64,000 nucleotides of DNA from Novipirellula herctigrandis (GCA_007859835.1 SJPJ01000001.1:7869651-7933650); one strand, 5' to 3'. Shown: positions 27,663 through 37,533, numbered from the stretch's first letter. A program made the numbers and translations. The notes: generated from the letters alone by a model not told the origin.

Positions 27663-29987
27663 ATGAATGATGTTGCCAACCAGTCGCCCGACAATAAGGA
27701 CACCGGTTTTGCCGAGACCCGATTGCATGATTCCGGTGATGCGTTTTCCCAACAAGAGTATGACATCGCGTTGATTGCCGAGATACTTGAGTTCGGCAGT
27801 GTGAGTGAACGCCAGATGGCGAACGCCATGAGTGACTGGTCGATTCACGGCAGCATCTCTTTGGCCAAACACATCGAGAGCCAAGGCCTCTTGCCGCCTG
27901 AGCAGATCGCGAACCTAACACAACGCGTTGAAGGTCGCATTGAGCGAGCCCGTAAAAGTGCGGCCAACGATTCGTTAGCGCCGGCTGCTAACGAGAGTCT
28001 GTTCTTGGCGACCATCGAACGACTCGACCGCACTGGCCGCGTCTCAAAACTACTCGGCATCACTGTGGCCGCAAGCGTTAACGCCGAAGACAGTCGTGAC
28101 TCCGATGTGCGTTACCAGATTGTGCGCAAGCTGGGACAGGGAGGTCTTGGACGCGTCTGGCTCGCACGTGACCTGAGCTTAAACAGATATGTCGCACTCA
28201 AGGAGATTAGCCATCCGTCGAAGGCGACCGACGCGATTGTTGACCGGTTCAAGTACGAGGCCGAAATCACCGGTCGACTTGAACATCCCGGAATCGTTCC
28301 CGTTTACCACTTAGGAAAAGACGAAAGTGGTCGGGATTTTTACACAATGCGGTTCCTCGGAAAAAAAACGCTTCAGGACTCGATTGCCGAGTATCATGAG
28401 CGATGGGATGAAGGGGATCATGACCCCATGCTCTTGCGGCATCTGCTCAACGCGTTCGTTAACATCTGTCACGCGATGGGGCACGCCCACTCTCGCAAGG
28501 TCATCCATCGTGACCTGAAGCCAGAGAACATTGTGATTGACAACTTTGGTCAGGTGATCGTGATCGATTGGGGGCTGGCCAAAGTGCTTGATGACACTGC
28601 GGTCGAAAGTCTTGGCGATGCGATGGCAAGTGGTGACGGGAATCGCACCGGCGAAGGTCAGGTTCTCGGAACTCCGCTCTACATGTCGCCAGAACAAGCG
28701 GCCGGACGCCTGGACGAGGTCGACAGTCGAACCGACATCTACGGCCTGGGCTCCATTCTGTTCGCGATCATTACCGGATACGCACCGCACGAGCAGACTC
28801 AGAAGTCGGCGGTCGATTCGGGCGTGGGTGCCCGCGGAATGATTTCGGTCATCGCCGGCGGCAACACGCCCAGCGCGCGGGATATCCACCCCGCGGCCGA
28901 TCCTATTCTGGAGGCAATTTGTGCCAAAGCCATGGCCCGCCGACGATATGCCCGCTACCAGCAAGCACCCGAACTGGCGGAGGAAGTACAACGCTGGATG
29001 GCCGGCGAATCGGTTACCGCTTATCAAGAAACGGCCTTTCAACGGGGGCGGCGTTGGATCTCGCGGCATCAAGGGCTAACCCAAGCCTTGGTGGCAATGA
29101 TCATGATCGTCTTGGTTGTACTGACATTGCTCGGCATGTCCGCTCGTCAAAATTACCTCGACGTTCAGGAGTCTCAGTTTACTCAGATGGAAGGCGACGT
29201 CAGGGAAATCGAGATTCAATTGCGTGGTTTGGCGGGCGAGTTGGCCAAAGATGCACGCTTCATTTCGGCACTGCCACCGGTCCAAGGTGTCATCGGCGCC
29301 CGCGGCGGTGTAGAGGGTGATGACGAAGAGGTTTGGAGAGCGCGGCTCGAATCGATCTACACAAGTCTGCTGCGATCCAACCCCGAGTACCTTGCCTTGT
29401 CCTATATTGCAAAGAATCAAGACGGGACCGAAGAAATTGTTCGAGTGGAACGCAATCCGGCTGACCCGTCATTCGTGACAACCTTACCTACCGGTCGCCT
29501 GCACACTTCGGAAACTGATCCGTTGATGGACGAGGTCGCGCTGCGCGAACCGGGTGACGTCAAAATGACGCTCGATCCGCGCCCTCGGTTTGCCAACTCA
29601 ACCGATCTCGTGGAACGGCTCGTCGTCGCGACTCCTGTCTACAGCGACGTCGCGGGCGATTGTTTCGGCATGTCATTGATTGAGTCTGATATTGCTCGCC
29701 AAATCGAAGAGATACTCCTGGGGCTCGGCGGCGTTGAATGCGAGGTTTATGTAGCGGATGGCGAAGGCGGGCGACTTTGGGCCTCGGCAAGTCCAACAGC
29801 CGGCGTGCAACTAGCGACTTCAGGCCAGGTCATTAGTGGCCTGCCTTCGGAAATCGTCGAACAGATGAGTGAGCAAGGAAAATTGTTCGAAACCAAGAAA
29901 GACAATGAATATCTCTGTAAACGGTTCTATGTAGATCCAGCCGGTCGAGGCGTGATGATCTTCGCCCGACTTCCGGCTAACGAATAA
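27663..29987 (+). CDS. Transmembrane Ser/Thr protein kinase with an extracytoplasmic sensor region
   Basis: A 774-residue Hanks-type kinase. The kinase domain (about residues 150-430) has the Gly-rich loop KLGQGGLGRVWLARD, the Lys of VALKEI, HRDLKPENIVID (catalytic loop, near residue 281) and DWGLAK in place of the usual DFG, followed by GTPLYMSPEQA. A single transmembrane helix follows (ALVAMIMIVLVVLTLLGM, about 475-495). The remaining ~280 residues outside the membrane look like a Cache-type ligand-binding region, with AKDARFISALPPVQGVIGAR and LVVATPVYSDVAGDCFGMSL. Such receptor kinases are abundant in planctomycetes. The N-terminal 150 residues carry no clear domain. The ATG at 27663 is preferred over an upstream in-frame start. 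The DWG form is common among planctomycete kinases and does not by itself mean loss of activity. Confidence 0.92.
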   Translation: MNDVANQSPDNKDTGFAETRLHDSGDAFSQQEYDIALIAEILEFGSVSERQMANAMSDWSIHGSISLAKHIESQGLLPPEQIANLTQRVEGRIERARKSAANDSLAPAANESLFLATIERLDRTGRVSKLLGITVAASVNAEDSRDSDVRYQIVRKLGQGGLGRVWLARDLSLNRYVALKEISHPSKATDAIVDRFKYEAEITGRLEHPGIVPVYHLGKDESGRDFYTMRFLGKKTLQDSIAEYHERWDEGDHDPMLLRHLLNAFVNICHAMGHAHSRKVIHRDLKPENIVIDNFGQVIVIDWGLAKVLDDTAVESLGDAMASGDGNRTGEGQVLGTPLYMSPEQAAGRLDEVDSRTDIYGLGSILFAIITGYAPHEQTQKSAVDSGVGARGMISVIAGGNTPSARDIHPAADPILEAICAKAMARRRYARYQQAPELAEEVQRWMAGESVTAYQETAFQRGRRWISRHQGLTQALVAMIMIVLVVLTLLGMSARQNYLDVQESQFTQMEGDVREIEIQLRGLAGELAKDARFISALPPVQGVIGARGGVEGDDEEVWRARLESIYTSLLRSNPEYLALSYIAKNQDGTEEIVRVERNPADPSFVTTLPTGRLHTSETDPLMDEVALREPGDVKMTLDPRPRFANSTDLVERLVVATPVYSDVAGDCFGMSLIESDIARQIEEILLGLGGVECEVYVADGEGGRLWASASPTAGVQLATSGQVISGLPSEIVEQMSEQGKLFETKKDNEYLCKRFYVDPAGRGVMIFARLPANE

Positions 29988-30213
29988 TCGCGGGCAGGTT
30001 GCGACGCGCTCCCGCGTGTCGTGAAGGAATTGCCGGAAGCCCGTGGGGTCAACAAACTCAAACGACCATCTTGACGGAAAAACTCCGTTCTTCCATTGGT
30101 AGAGAAGGCCCGAAGGGTGCTTCGCACTATTGGTACCTGCCCCCCCTTTTCCTTGTGCCCCTTTTCCTTGTCACAGTCTTGCCGCCCGCTCCTGGTGGCA
30201 ATGTCTGGTGAGG

Positions 30214-31803
30214 CTATGGGTTCGTAGTCTTCTGAGTGGCTGTGCGATCCGCGGGCGCGCTTCGGCCCTCTTCGCGGCATCTATCCAGCAAGGCGGTTAG
30301 CTTCTGCACATCGGCCGGATATTGCTCGTACACATTCGAGGCCTCGCGGATATCGCGGCCAAGGTGGAATAGTTGACCGGGCGGTTGGGATGCGTCGTAA
30401 GGGATCGGTTCCTTCGATACACCGCCGCCATGCTGGCCAAGTATCAACTTCCAATCGCCATGCCGGATTGCCAGCGTGCCTCCGAAGCTATCGTTGACCA
30501 TCGCGTCGCGCGTTGGCTGTCGCGCAGGCTGATCCCGTAGAGCGCCCAGGAAGCTGAAACTGTCTTCCCCAGCGTCTTCAGGAAGATCGACGCCAAAGAA
30601 GTCCGCAAAGGTTGCCAACATGTCGGTCAAGGCGATCAACGAGTCGTCATCCGAGCCGGCCGACACGTGCTTCGGCCACCGCGCGATAAGTGGGACACGA
30701 ACGCCGCCTTCGTAGACGTCCGTCTTCTGTCCCCGCAAGGACCCGTTCACAGCGTGGCCGTTGATCGTGGCGTGATCCATCGGCTCGTACTTGACGACCG
30801 CTCCGTTGTCGCTGGTGAAGAGGACGATCGTATCGTTGGCAAGCTTCGCCTCGTCCAAAGCATCGAGCACTTCCCCCACACTCCAATCAAGCTCGGCAAG
30901 AAAGTCGCCGTAGACGCCGATCTCGCTTTCGCCGCGAAATTTTGGGTTCGGCGCAAGAGGGCTGTGGATGTTGCGGTGAGCGAGGTAGAGGAAGAACGGT
31001 TGTTGATTGCTTTGTTCCTTCACCCAACTCACGGCTCGCTCGGTGAGCATCTGAGCTAGGTCTTTGTGTTCGTATCGAGCCGCTTTGCCGCCCTGGACGC
31101 CCAGCCGAGCAGTCCAGCCGTTGCGAGGTCGATGCAAGTAGTCCTTCTCGTAGCCGGGGCGTTTGTCGGGCGTTATGCGCATGGGATCATTCGGATCCAG
31201 TCCTACGACGCGATCATTCTCGATGATGATATGGGGGTGCTGACCCACGTGAGGAAAACCCCAGAAGTAGTCGAAGCCGCACTGCCGTGGTCCGGGACGC
31301 AACGCCCGATTGTAGTCCGGGCCGAATTCATCATCCCATCCAGGCGCCTCTGGACTGCCGAACCCGAGATGCCACTTACCGATGCAGGCAGTGCGATATC
31401 CCTGGTCTCGAAAGAGATCACCCAAAGTCAGGCGGTCTTCGTTGATCAGCAGCGGATCATTGGCCCACACGCAAGAAGACTGAGCCCAGGTTCGCCAGGC
31501 ATACCGTCCCGTGAGCAGGTTGTAGCGCGTCGGCGTACAAACCGACGAAGGAGAATGGGCATCGGTAAACCGGCGTCCTTCGTGAGCGAGGCGATCGATG
31601 TTCGGCGTTTTGACTTTCGTCGCGCCGTAACAGCTCAAATCGCCGTATCCAAGATCGTCCGCGAGAATCAGCACGACATTAGGGCGGTCCGCCGCTGCTG
31701 GATTTTGCAGTAGCAGCAACCCGGTTGCTGCCGTTGCGATGATCGCGAATCGTAAAATCACTTTTGGAATCTCCTGGTTCTGTTTGCCTGGGAACGAAAG
31801 CAT
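30214..31803 (-). CDS. Type I sulfatase (arylsulfatase family)
   Basis: A 529-residue secreted sulfatase. Signal peptide (FAIIATAATGLLLLQNPAAA), then VVLILADDLGYGDLSCYGAT with the metal-binding Asp pair, and SSVCTPTRYNLLTGRYAWRT, where Cys89 of CTPTR is the formylglycine precursor. FTSDNGAVV gives the second metal-site residues, and HLGRDIREASNVYEQYPADV is the typical C-terminal end. It resembles the N-terminal half of the sulfatase/GH fusion at 48-51 kb (both have GATKV-TPNID and GRRFTDAHS). It is the last gene of the long minus-strand run, 34 bp after the nucleoside-hydrolase-like gene. The sulfate ester it cuts cannot be read from sequence. Confidence 0.93.
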   Translation of the reverse strand: MLSFPGKQNQEIPKVILRFAIIATAATGLLLLQNPAAADRPNVVLILADDLGYGDLSCYGATKVKTPNIDRLAHEGRRFTDAHSPSSVCTPTRYNLLTGRYAWRTWAQSSCVWANDPLLINEDRLTLGDLFRDQGYRTACIGKWHLGFGSPEAPGWDDEFGPDYNRALRPGPRQCGFDYFWGFPHVGQHPHIIIENDRVVGLDPNDPMRITPDKRPGYEKDYLHRPRNGWTARLGVQGGKAARYEHKDLAQMLTERAVSWVKEQSNQQPFFLYLAHRNIHSPLAPNPKFRGESEIGVYGDFLAELDWSVGEVLDALDEAKLANDTIVLFTSDNGAVVKYEPMDHATINGHAVNGSLRGQKTDVYEGGVRVPLIARWPKHVSAGSDDDSLIALTDMLATFADFFGVDLPEDAGEDSFSFLGALRDQPARQPTRDAMVNDSFGGTLAIRHGDWKLILGQHGGGVSKEPIPYDASQPPGQLFHLGRDIREASNVYEQYPADVQKLTALLDRCREEGRSAPADRTATQKTTNP

Positions 31804-31837
31804 GACTACATCGATCTGGTGAACCGAAAGGTGGCAA

Positions 31838-32833
31838 TCAATTCGGCGTGGCGGCGTCGATCACATCGTAAAAGTCTTTCATAATGGCAGCTGAGTCAAA
31901 GCCCTCCCACAGCACCATCTTGACCGGATTTTTGGGACGATCCACCCAGGCTTGACCGTTCAGCGCGGGGCGAGGTACTTCGACAGCTTTGCCGAATCCG
32001 GGGTCTTTGAGTACAGCAACCGCCGTGGCGTCAAAGAAGGAGCGGAACGGCGGATCGCCATGTTGGGACGCATGCTTGTAGAGGTTGACCGAATAGTCGC
32101 CAAAGGTTGTAAAGGTACCGCCATGACGTCCTTCGATACTGAGATCGACCTTGGGGCCCTTTTCGGGCATCTTGTCGAAGATGTCCTGCTGGTACGCCTT
32201 CACACCCCAGCTTCCAGAAGGATCGCCGTAGCGCACCGTGACCATCTCGAAATCGACCGGAAGTGACAGGACATAGTCGATACAGGTCAAATCCGAAGTC
32301 ATGTTGTACTCACCCGCGCGGGGATAGTTGGACCCGAGCCAAACGATCTTGACGTTGGGGATGATCGAAGGGTCTTTCGCAAGCGCCAATGCAATGTTGG
32401 TCAGCTTCCCAATCGGCAACAGCACCAGTTTGCGGTCGGACTGCTTCTTTGCTTGGGCGACAATGAAATCGACTGCTTCTTTGCCGTCGTACGACTGATC
32501 ATGAATGTGCGGCAGGATTTCGGCAAAACTACCGTTGGCCCCTTTGAACATGGGCAACTTTGGATAGAAGCCGCAGAGTTTGACGACTCGCACGGCTTCG
32601 GCCATTTGCTCGTCCACATCGCCGCCATTCTGCGTTTTGTTGACCGTAATGCCCTCAACTTCGAACGTGTCTTTGCTTAACAACGCGTAGGCGATGGCGT
32701 GTTGGTCATCCGTTTCATTGTTGGCGTCCGAGTCGATCAGCAGCCGGATCTTGTGGCTGTCTTCCGCATTGGCGCAGGCCACCATTGCTGCCCAAAACAG
32801 TGCGATCAAAATGCCATTGGTGAGTCGTTTCAT
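31838..32833 (-). CDS. Secreted nucleoside-hydrolase-like protein
   Basis: A 331-residue protein with a signal peptide (GILIALFWAAMVACANA). The mature N-terminus RLLIDSDANNETDDQHAIAY is a variant of the nucleoside hydrolase metal motif DTDxGxDD: Asp34, Asp36, Asp42 and Asp43 are present, but the Gly positions are replaced and the spacing is longer. KLVLLPIGKLTNIALAL and VKIVWLGSNYPRAGEYN are further family stretches. Known members hydrolyse N-glycosidic bonds with calcium; secreted forms beside sulfatases probably act on other glycosides, which is inference. It starts 2 bp after the stop of the sulfatase at 32836, so the two are co-translated. Confidence 0.85.
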   Translation of the reverse strand: MKRLTNGILIALFWAAMVACANAEDSHKIRLLIDSDANNETDDQHAIAYALLSKDTFEVEGITVNKTQNGGDVDEQMAEAVRVVKLCGFYPKLPMFKGANGSFAEILPHIHDQSYDGKEAVDFIVAQAKKQSDRKLVLLPIGKLTNIALALAKDPSIIPNVKIVWLGSNYPRAGEYNMTSDLTCIDYVLSLPVDFEMVTVRYGDPSGSWGVKAYQQDIFDKMPEKGPKVDLSIEGRHGGTFTTFGDYSVNLYKHASQHGDPPFRSFFDATAVAVLKDPGFGKAVEVPRPALNGQAWVDRPKNPVKMVLWEGFDSAAIMKDFYDVIDAATPN

Positions 32834-32835
32834 TT

Positions 32836-34659
32836 CTAGCTTTCTTTCGGTTTGCGTTTGACATAGACATAGTAGGCTCCGCAGATCGGTTCGCCTCGCT
32901 CGTCGTAGAACCATGTGTACAAGCGAGTCGGCCCCTTGCTCAAACGCATCGTGAAGCGGGCCGCTTGATCCCCGCTTTTCAGTTCTCGCTTGCCGCGTTT
33001 ACCATCGATCGTCATCCGGGCGGAGCGAATCGGCAGAGCCAAACCGGGTTCCAGTACACCATCTGCGACCACGTCGGCCGGAGCAGGCGCATTGAGCGCT
33101 AGCCCACTCTCACGCGGCCAACGCCGTAGCTCGAATTCGTATTCGCCGTCCTGCGCAACTTCGAGTTCCCACCAGCCGTTTTTGCGGTCGGCCTGGCGCA
33201 CTTGGATTTGTTGATCGACAAACACATCCAACCATTCGCATGCCGTTAACAAAGAAGGGTTTTCTCGGTCGCTTCCAATAATCACGCGTTGTGGCTCGTT
33301 GGCCACCTCTTTCACCGAATCCCACCACGCATCTAGCTTGGCTCTCATTTTCGCAGCGATTTCAGGGTGTTGGCCGATCACATTCTTTGTTTGCATTGGG
33401 TCTTCATCAAGGTGATAGAGCTCTCGGTCGCGCAGCAATCGCCAGCGTTTCCAAAGCACTCCGGCGCCTTCACGCCGCATACGTGACTGGCTGTCCGGAG
33501 AGGGATAGTCGAACTCAAACGGCATCCGGCTGTAGTTGATGACCAGCATGCGATTCTCGGGAATCGAGCTTCCACCACGCATGGCGGGCGCCAAGCTAAT
33601 ACCATCGAACTCGGTGTCCTTAGCGATACCACAGAGATCGAGCAGCGTGGGCAGAAGATCCTGGGACTGCGCCAGTCCGGCCAAATCCCGTGGCTGGCCC
33701 AGGTTCCCATCGGGCCAACGCACGAATAGCGGCACGCGATGTCCGCCTTCCCAAAGGTCTGTCTTGCGACCGCGCATGCCGCACGGATAGTAGAACTTGC
33801 CAAACGTGCTGCCGTTGTCGGTGGTGAAAACCAAGATGGTGTTTTTTGCTAAACCGCTCTCTTGAAGGAAAGCTTCTAGGCGGCCGATGTTGTCGTCGAC
33901 ATTGCGGATCATGCCGAGATACCGAACGATTTTTTTGCGCAGTTCTGGATCGAGATCGGGATATTTTTCAGCGGTAAAGCGCCGTTCCATTTCCTCGCGG
34001 TATTTGGCCGGAACCCAATGGGGTTGGTGGGGCGCATTGGTTGGCAAGAAGAGCATGAAGGGCTTCTCAGACTCGGCCGTAGCGTTCATCCACTTGATCG
34101 CCTCTTCAAAAAAAACGTCGGTGCAATAACCGTTGAACCGTTTCTTTTCACCGTTGAAGGTGTAGATATCGTCGAAGTAGTCGTTGTTCCACTGGTCAGG
34201 CACGGAGTTGATGTGCGAAGAGGGGAACCAGAGCGAGTCATGGAATCCTCGGTCGCCGGGACGGAAGGGATAGTTGTCGCCCACGTGCCATTTTCCGAAT
34301 AGCCCTGTGCGGTAGCCACCTTTGGCAAACAGGTCCGCGATGGTTGGCAATTCGGGACGCAGCAGCGTGCGCCCGCTGCTGACGTTGATCGCTGCGTTCC
34401 GAGCGGCGTCGCGCCCGGTCAGAAACTGGCCACGCGTCGGCGTGCACATTGGGGCAGCGTGATAGTCCGTGAAACGCAGGCTCTGTTTATAGAGCCGGTC
34501 CAAGTGCGGAGTTTGCAGCACGGGGTTACCGTGGCATGAGAGTTCGCCGTACCCCTGATCGTCGGTCATCACAACGACGACGTTCGGTCGGGCCCCCTCG
34601 GCAGTCAACGCGCCGGTTGAAATGAGAGCCAACAAAGTTGCAATACAGATTTTGAGCAT
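32836..34659 (-). CDS. Type I sulfatase with a C-terminal beta domain
   Basis: A 607-residue secreted sulfatase. Signal peptide (CIATLLALISTGALTA), then VVVVMTDDQGYGELSCHGNP and APMCTPTRGQFLTGRD with Cys72 as the formylglycine precursor. GKWHVGDNYPFRPGDRGF and FTTDNGSTFGKFYYPCGMRG follow. After the catalytic part comes an extra ~110-residue beta-rich domain (WELEVAQDGEYEFELRRWPR, GPTRLYTWFYDERGEPICGA). The sulfatase at 56.5 kb has the same extension with similar sequence (YRVALRRWPTESG), so the two form a subgroup. It lies 2 bp before the nucleoside-hydrolase-like gene. A 441-bp gap separates it from the upstream GHL15-like gene, so a promoter may lie there. Confidence 0.93.
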   Translation of the reverse strand: MLKICIATLLALISTGALTAEGARPNVVVVMTDDQGYGELSCHGNPVLQTPHLDRLYKQSLRFTDYHAAPMCTPTRGQFLTGRDAARNAAINVSSGRTLLRPELPTIADLFAKGGYRTGLFGKWHVGDNYPFRPGDRGFHDSLWFPSSHINSVPDQWNNDYFDDIYTFNGEKKRFNGYCTDVFFEEAIKWMNATAESEKPFMLFLPTNAPHQPHWVPAKYREEMERRFTAEKYPDLDPELRKKIVRYLGMIRNVDDNIGRLEAFLQESGLAKNTILVFTTDNGSTFGKFYYPCGMRGRKTDLWEGGHRVPLFVRWPDGNLGQPRDLAGLAQSQDLLPTLLDLCGIAKDTEFDGISLAPAMRGGSSIPENRMLVINYSRMPFEFDYPSPDSQSRMRREGAGVLWKRWRLLRDRELYHLDEDPMQTKNVIGQHPEIAAKMRAKLDAWWDSVKEVANEPQRVIIGSDRENPSLLTACEWLDVFVDQQIQVRQADRKNGWWELEVAQDGEYEFELRRWPRESGLALNAPAPADVVADGVLEPGLALPIRSARMTIDGKRGKRELKSGDQAARFTMRLSKGPTRLYTWFYDERGEPICGAYYVYVKRKPKES

Positions 34660-35100
34660 AATTCGCTGTCACGCGCTAAGGTAATTTCTCGTGATGTTGC
34701 AGAACGAGGCTGTGTGATGAACGTGGCGTTGTCCGAGCTATCTTCATTCCATCGATGGAACGTCACTCGACGGAATAAGGAACGGTCGCAAGTATAGTCG
34801 ATGTAACCGTTGTACGCCGGGTGTTCCTGGTCGCCATCGTCCGGCTACTGTTTCGTAATGTCGAATCACCGAGCAGTAATGAATGGCATCAATTGGATTC
34901 GGTAGACAGGGAGTTCTTCGCGGGAACTGCGCACTGAATTTGGGAAGCGAAATACTGTTTGTGGTCGGTTCAATCCGTGCTTCACAGAGCCGTTCCAACC
35001 CGATTCCCAACATCAGGACGACAACACTCCAAATGGTTGACTTCCTCATGTGATTTACCGCTGGTTTTTTAGGGTCTACAGACTCAAATCGATATCCCGT
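34660..35100. other. Gap inside the sulfatase cluster
   Basis: A minus-strand open frame (34744-35049) starts with a signal-like stretch (TIWSVVVLMLGIGLERLCEA), but the rest (for example HRLYLRPFLIPSS) shows no family and the frame has no partner. I treat it as doubtful. The gap may hold a promoter for the sulfatase at 32836. Confidence 0.35.
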
Positions 35101-35928
35101 TCATTTCGGTTCCTGCTGTTTCCAAACAATGTTCGCCGTTTCGTTTTCGATATCGAGTTGAACTGACGCGTGGGCGAATACCCGGGAGTACGTGTAGCCG
35201 TCACGAAAGGCCGGCCCCTTGGGCGGGCCCAACGGGCGGTCATAGTCAGCCGGATGTGTCAGCCATGTTTTGCTTTTCTTGGCGTCATAGCTGTCTTTCA
35301 AGTCAAAATAGCTGTACTTCTCGGCGCAGATAAGAAAGATTGCCAACTGATAGTTGAAACGATTCTTAACGTCCTTGCCTCGCCTGATGGGGGTGTTGAC
35401 CCTTGTCGCTGATCTCGGGGTTTCATCCGCGTCTTGCTGGTTTCCACCCAACCCACATGTGTAAGCAATGATGGATCCCTGCCGCGCGGCTTTCTGAAAA
35501 TCCTTGATTCCCTGGGCAACATAGTCTTTCTTGGACATCCCCACGGCGCCCTCAAATCCCTCGATATAAGATCCATCCAACGTCTTGATATAACGGAGAC
35601 CCGAATCCGGGAAACGTGCTCTCAATATGTTCGCCAGCATCAGCTTCTGTGGCCCTAGCATGTTCCGCGTATCCTTCATCATGGTCACATATCCGGCTAA
35701 CTCAGCGGCTTTCTTTTCTTCTCCAATAACACCTTTCAGGAAGGCTGGCTCGAGAATCTTGACCACACCGTCCAGAAAAATTCCGTCAATGGATGGATCG
35801 GAACAAACCTCTTTTGCAGCGTTGATCCACCAATCACGTAGCATCTTGTTCGTGAGATCGTAGGCTTGGATCCGGTTGCGGATGAGTTTGTCGTTGCCAT
35901 CGCGCCCAACCAGAAAGGCCCCGGGGAT
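35101..35928 (-). pseudogene. GHL15-like putative glycoside hydrolase, 3' part split by an IS element
   Basis: This is the C-terminal 275 codons of a gene whose first 124 codons lie at 37534-37905. Removing the IS and one copy of the 11-bp target duplication joins the frame exactly: SLKSIPGA from the 5' part continues into FLVGRDGNDKLIRNRIQAYD. The protein contains WWINAAKEVCSDPSIDGIFL and DGVVK, where Asp residues at strand ends fit a TIM-barrel hydrolase, and SIIAYTCGLGGNQQDADETP. It resembles the hypothetical glycosyl hydrolase family 15 (GHL15) type. The reconstituted protein would have 399 residues and a signal peptide. As it stands the gene is broken. Confidence 0.8.
35918..35928. repeat. 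Target site duplication, left copy
   Basis: The 11-bp sequence gccccggggat directly precedes the left end of the IS and is repeated at 37523-37533 directly after its right end. The two copies are identical, which points to a recent insertion. Confidence 0.95.
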
Positions 35929-37522
35929 GAATGGCACGGGCGTAAGCCGCTTCGAACAAGATGTAGTGGATCGAGACCTGAACCTGCACAACCCGTAGTG
36001 CTAGCAAATGCGAGTGGGCTTCGGCCAGCATCTTGAGTGCCATGGGCGGTTTGAAATCACGGCGAAACCACGCTGAAATGGTGATTGTTCACATCAATAA
36101 TCCCAGGAGGCTTCGCCGTGAATCAGCAGTCTATCGAATCCCCGGCCGATGTTCAAAGTAAATTGAAATCAGCTTCCTCTCTGTGCTTGGACTTTCTCCT
36201 GCCCAAGCCGGAAGTGCTGAAAATTTGCGATGAGATCGGACACAAATATCGCGACCGAACGTACAACCCAATGATCGTTGTTTGGATGTTCATCACTCAA
36301 GTTCTCTCTGCCGATCACAGTTGCCAACAAGCGGTCACTCGGCTGAATGCTTGGCGTGTTGCTCGCGGACTTTTGAAAGTGAGCAGTGAAACAACTGCCT
36401 ATTGCAAAGCACGGTGTCGCTTGCCTGAGCAACTCTTTGAACGGCTACTCCTCTCGACATCCAAGCGGTGCGAGCAAGCCGCCAGCGAAGCATGGTTGTT
36501 TCATGGGCGAATCGTCGAGATGGTCGATGGCTGGACGCTAACGATGGCCGACACCGACGAGAACCAGGAAGAATACCCACAGATGACTTCTCAGCGGCGC
36601 GGGTGCGGCTTTCCGATCGCGCGGATGATTGGAGTATTTTCGTTGGCGACTGGTGCCATCAACCATACTGTGGTTGGCCCTTACAAAGGCAAGCAGACGG
36701 GAGAGACATCACTGCTGCGGTCCATTTTGGACCGTATTTCGCCGGGCCGCATCTTGCTTGCTGATCGCTACTACGCAAGTTTCTGGTTGCTTGCCGCCAG
36801 CGAAATGCGTGGTGTCGATTTAGTCGCCAGGGCTCACCACCTTCGCAAGATCGACTTCCGACGCGGACTGAAACAGGGTTACCTCGACCAGCTCGTTCTT
36901 TATCAAAGGCCTCAGCGTCCGACTTGGATGAGCCAAGAAGAATATGAAGCGTATCCAAACTCAATCTTCGTTCGTCACATCAAGTATCGAGTCGAACAGA
37001 AAGGTTTCCGAACGCGTGAGATCATACTGGCGACCACGTTGATTGACGCGGAGACTTATCAAGCCGAAGAACTGGCGCACCTGTACTACCGGAGGTGGAC
37101 CGTTGAGTTGCATATCCGCAGCCTCAAGACCCAGATGCAGATGGATCACTTGCGGTGCAAGAGCCCGCAAATGGTTCGCAAGGAAATTCATTGCCACATG
37201 ATCGGCTACAACCTTGTTCGTAGTGCGATGCTGGCGTCAGCGTTGAGGTTCAATGTGTGCCCAACACGCCTGAGTTTTACCGGCGCGATGCAGGCATTGG
37301 AGGAGTACGCCGCATCGCTGAGGCTGGGGGCGTCACGAAGGAATCAGCAGTGGGACAACCTGCTTGAAGTCATTTCCGAGTTGACCGTCGGCAACCGTCC
37401 TGGCCGCCAAGAAAAAAGAGAATTGAAGCGTCGAGCGAAGAACTACAAGTTGATGCAATGCCCACGCAATCCGAACCGAAATCGTTACGCCACCGCAGCT
37501 TAAGCTTACGCCCGTGCCATTC
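35929..37522 (+). mobile_element. IS4-family insertion sequence, 1594 bp, complete
   Basis: Perfect 19-bp terminal inverted repeats: gaatggcacgggcgtaagc at 35929-35947 and its reverse complement at 37504-37522. The element is bounded by 11-bp direct repeats (gccccggggat) and carries one transposase gene with the IS4-type DDE and Y-R-E-K signature. The insert lies within a putative glycoside hydrolase gene, in the opposite orientation to the host cluster. Confidence 0.96.
36118..37503 (+). CDS. IS4-family transposase
   Basis: A 461-residue DDE transposase. The first catalytic Asp lies in GRIVEMVDGWTLTMADT, the second in GRILLADRYYASFW, and the Glu in YYRRWTVELHIRSLK, which fits the Y-(2)-R-(3)-E-(6)-K signature of the IS4 family. 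The N-terminal part (DEIGHKYRDRTYNPMIVVWM, DHSCQQAVTRLNAWR) is the usual helical DNA-binding region. The likely start is GTG at 36118; an upstream TTG at 36085 in the same frame is less likely. The gene ends 19 bp before the right end of the element, within the start of the inverted repeat. The frame is intact, so the enzyme may be active. Confidence 0.95.
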   Translation: MNQQSIESPADVQSKLKSASSLCLDFLLPKPEVLKICDEIGHKYRDRTYNPMIVVWMFITQVLSADHSCQQAVTRLNAWRVARGLLKVSSETTAYCKARCRLPEQLFERLLLSTSKRCEQAASEAWLFHGRIVEMVDGWTLTMADTDENQEEYPQMTSQRRGCGFPIARMIGVFSLATGAINHTVVGPYKGKQTGETSLLRSILDRISPGRILLADRYYASFWLLAASEMRGVDLVARAHHLRKIDFRRGLKQGYLDQLVLYQRPQRPTWMSQEEYEAYPNSIFVRHIKYRVEQKGFRTREIILATTLIDAETYQAEELAHLYYRRWTVELHIRSLKTQMQMDHLRCKSPQMVRKEIHCHMIGYNLVRSAMLASALRFNVCPTRLSFTGAMQALEEYAASLRLGASRRNQQWDNLLEVISELTVGNRPGRQEKRELKRRAKNYKLMQCPRNPNRNRYATAA

Positions 37523-37533
37523 GCCCCGGGGAT
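37523..37533. repeat. Target site duplication, right copy
   Basis: The 11-bp sequence gccccggggat, identical to 35918-35928. Confidence 0.95.

Noticed and set aside
30120-30200. Possible terminator behind the kinase gene
   Set aside because: The region has a near-repeat (ccccttttccttgtg) but no stable hairpin followed by a T run.
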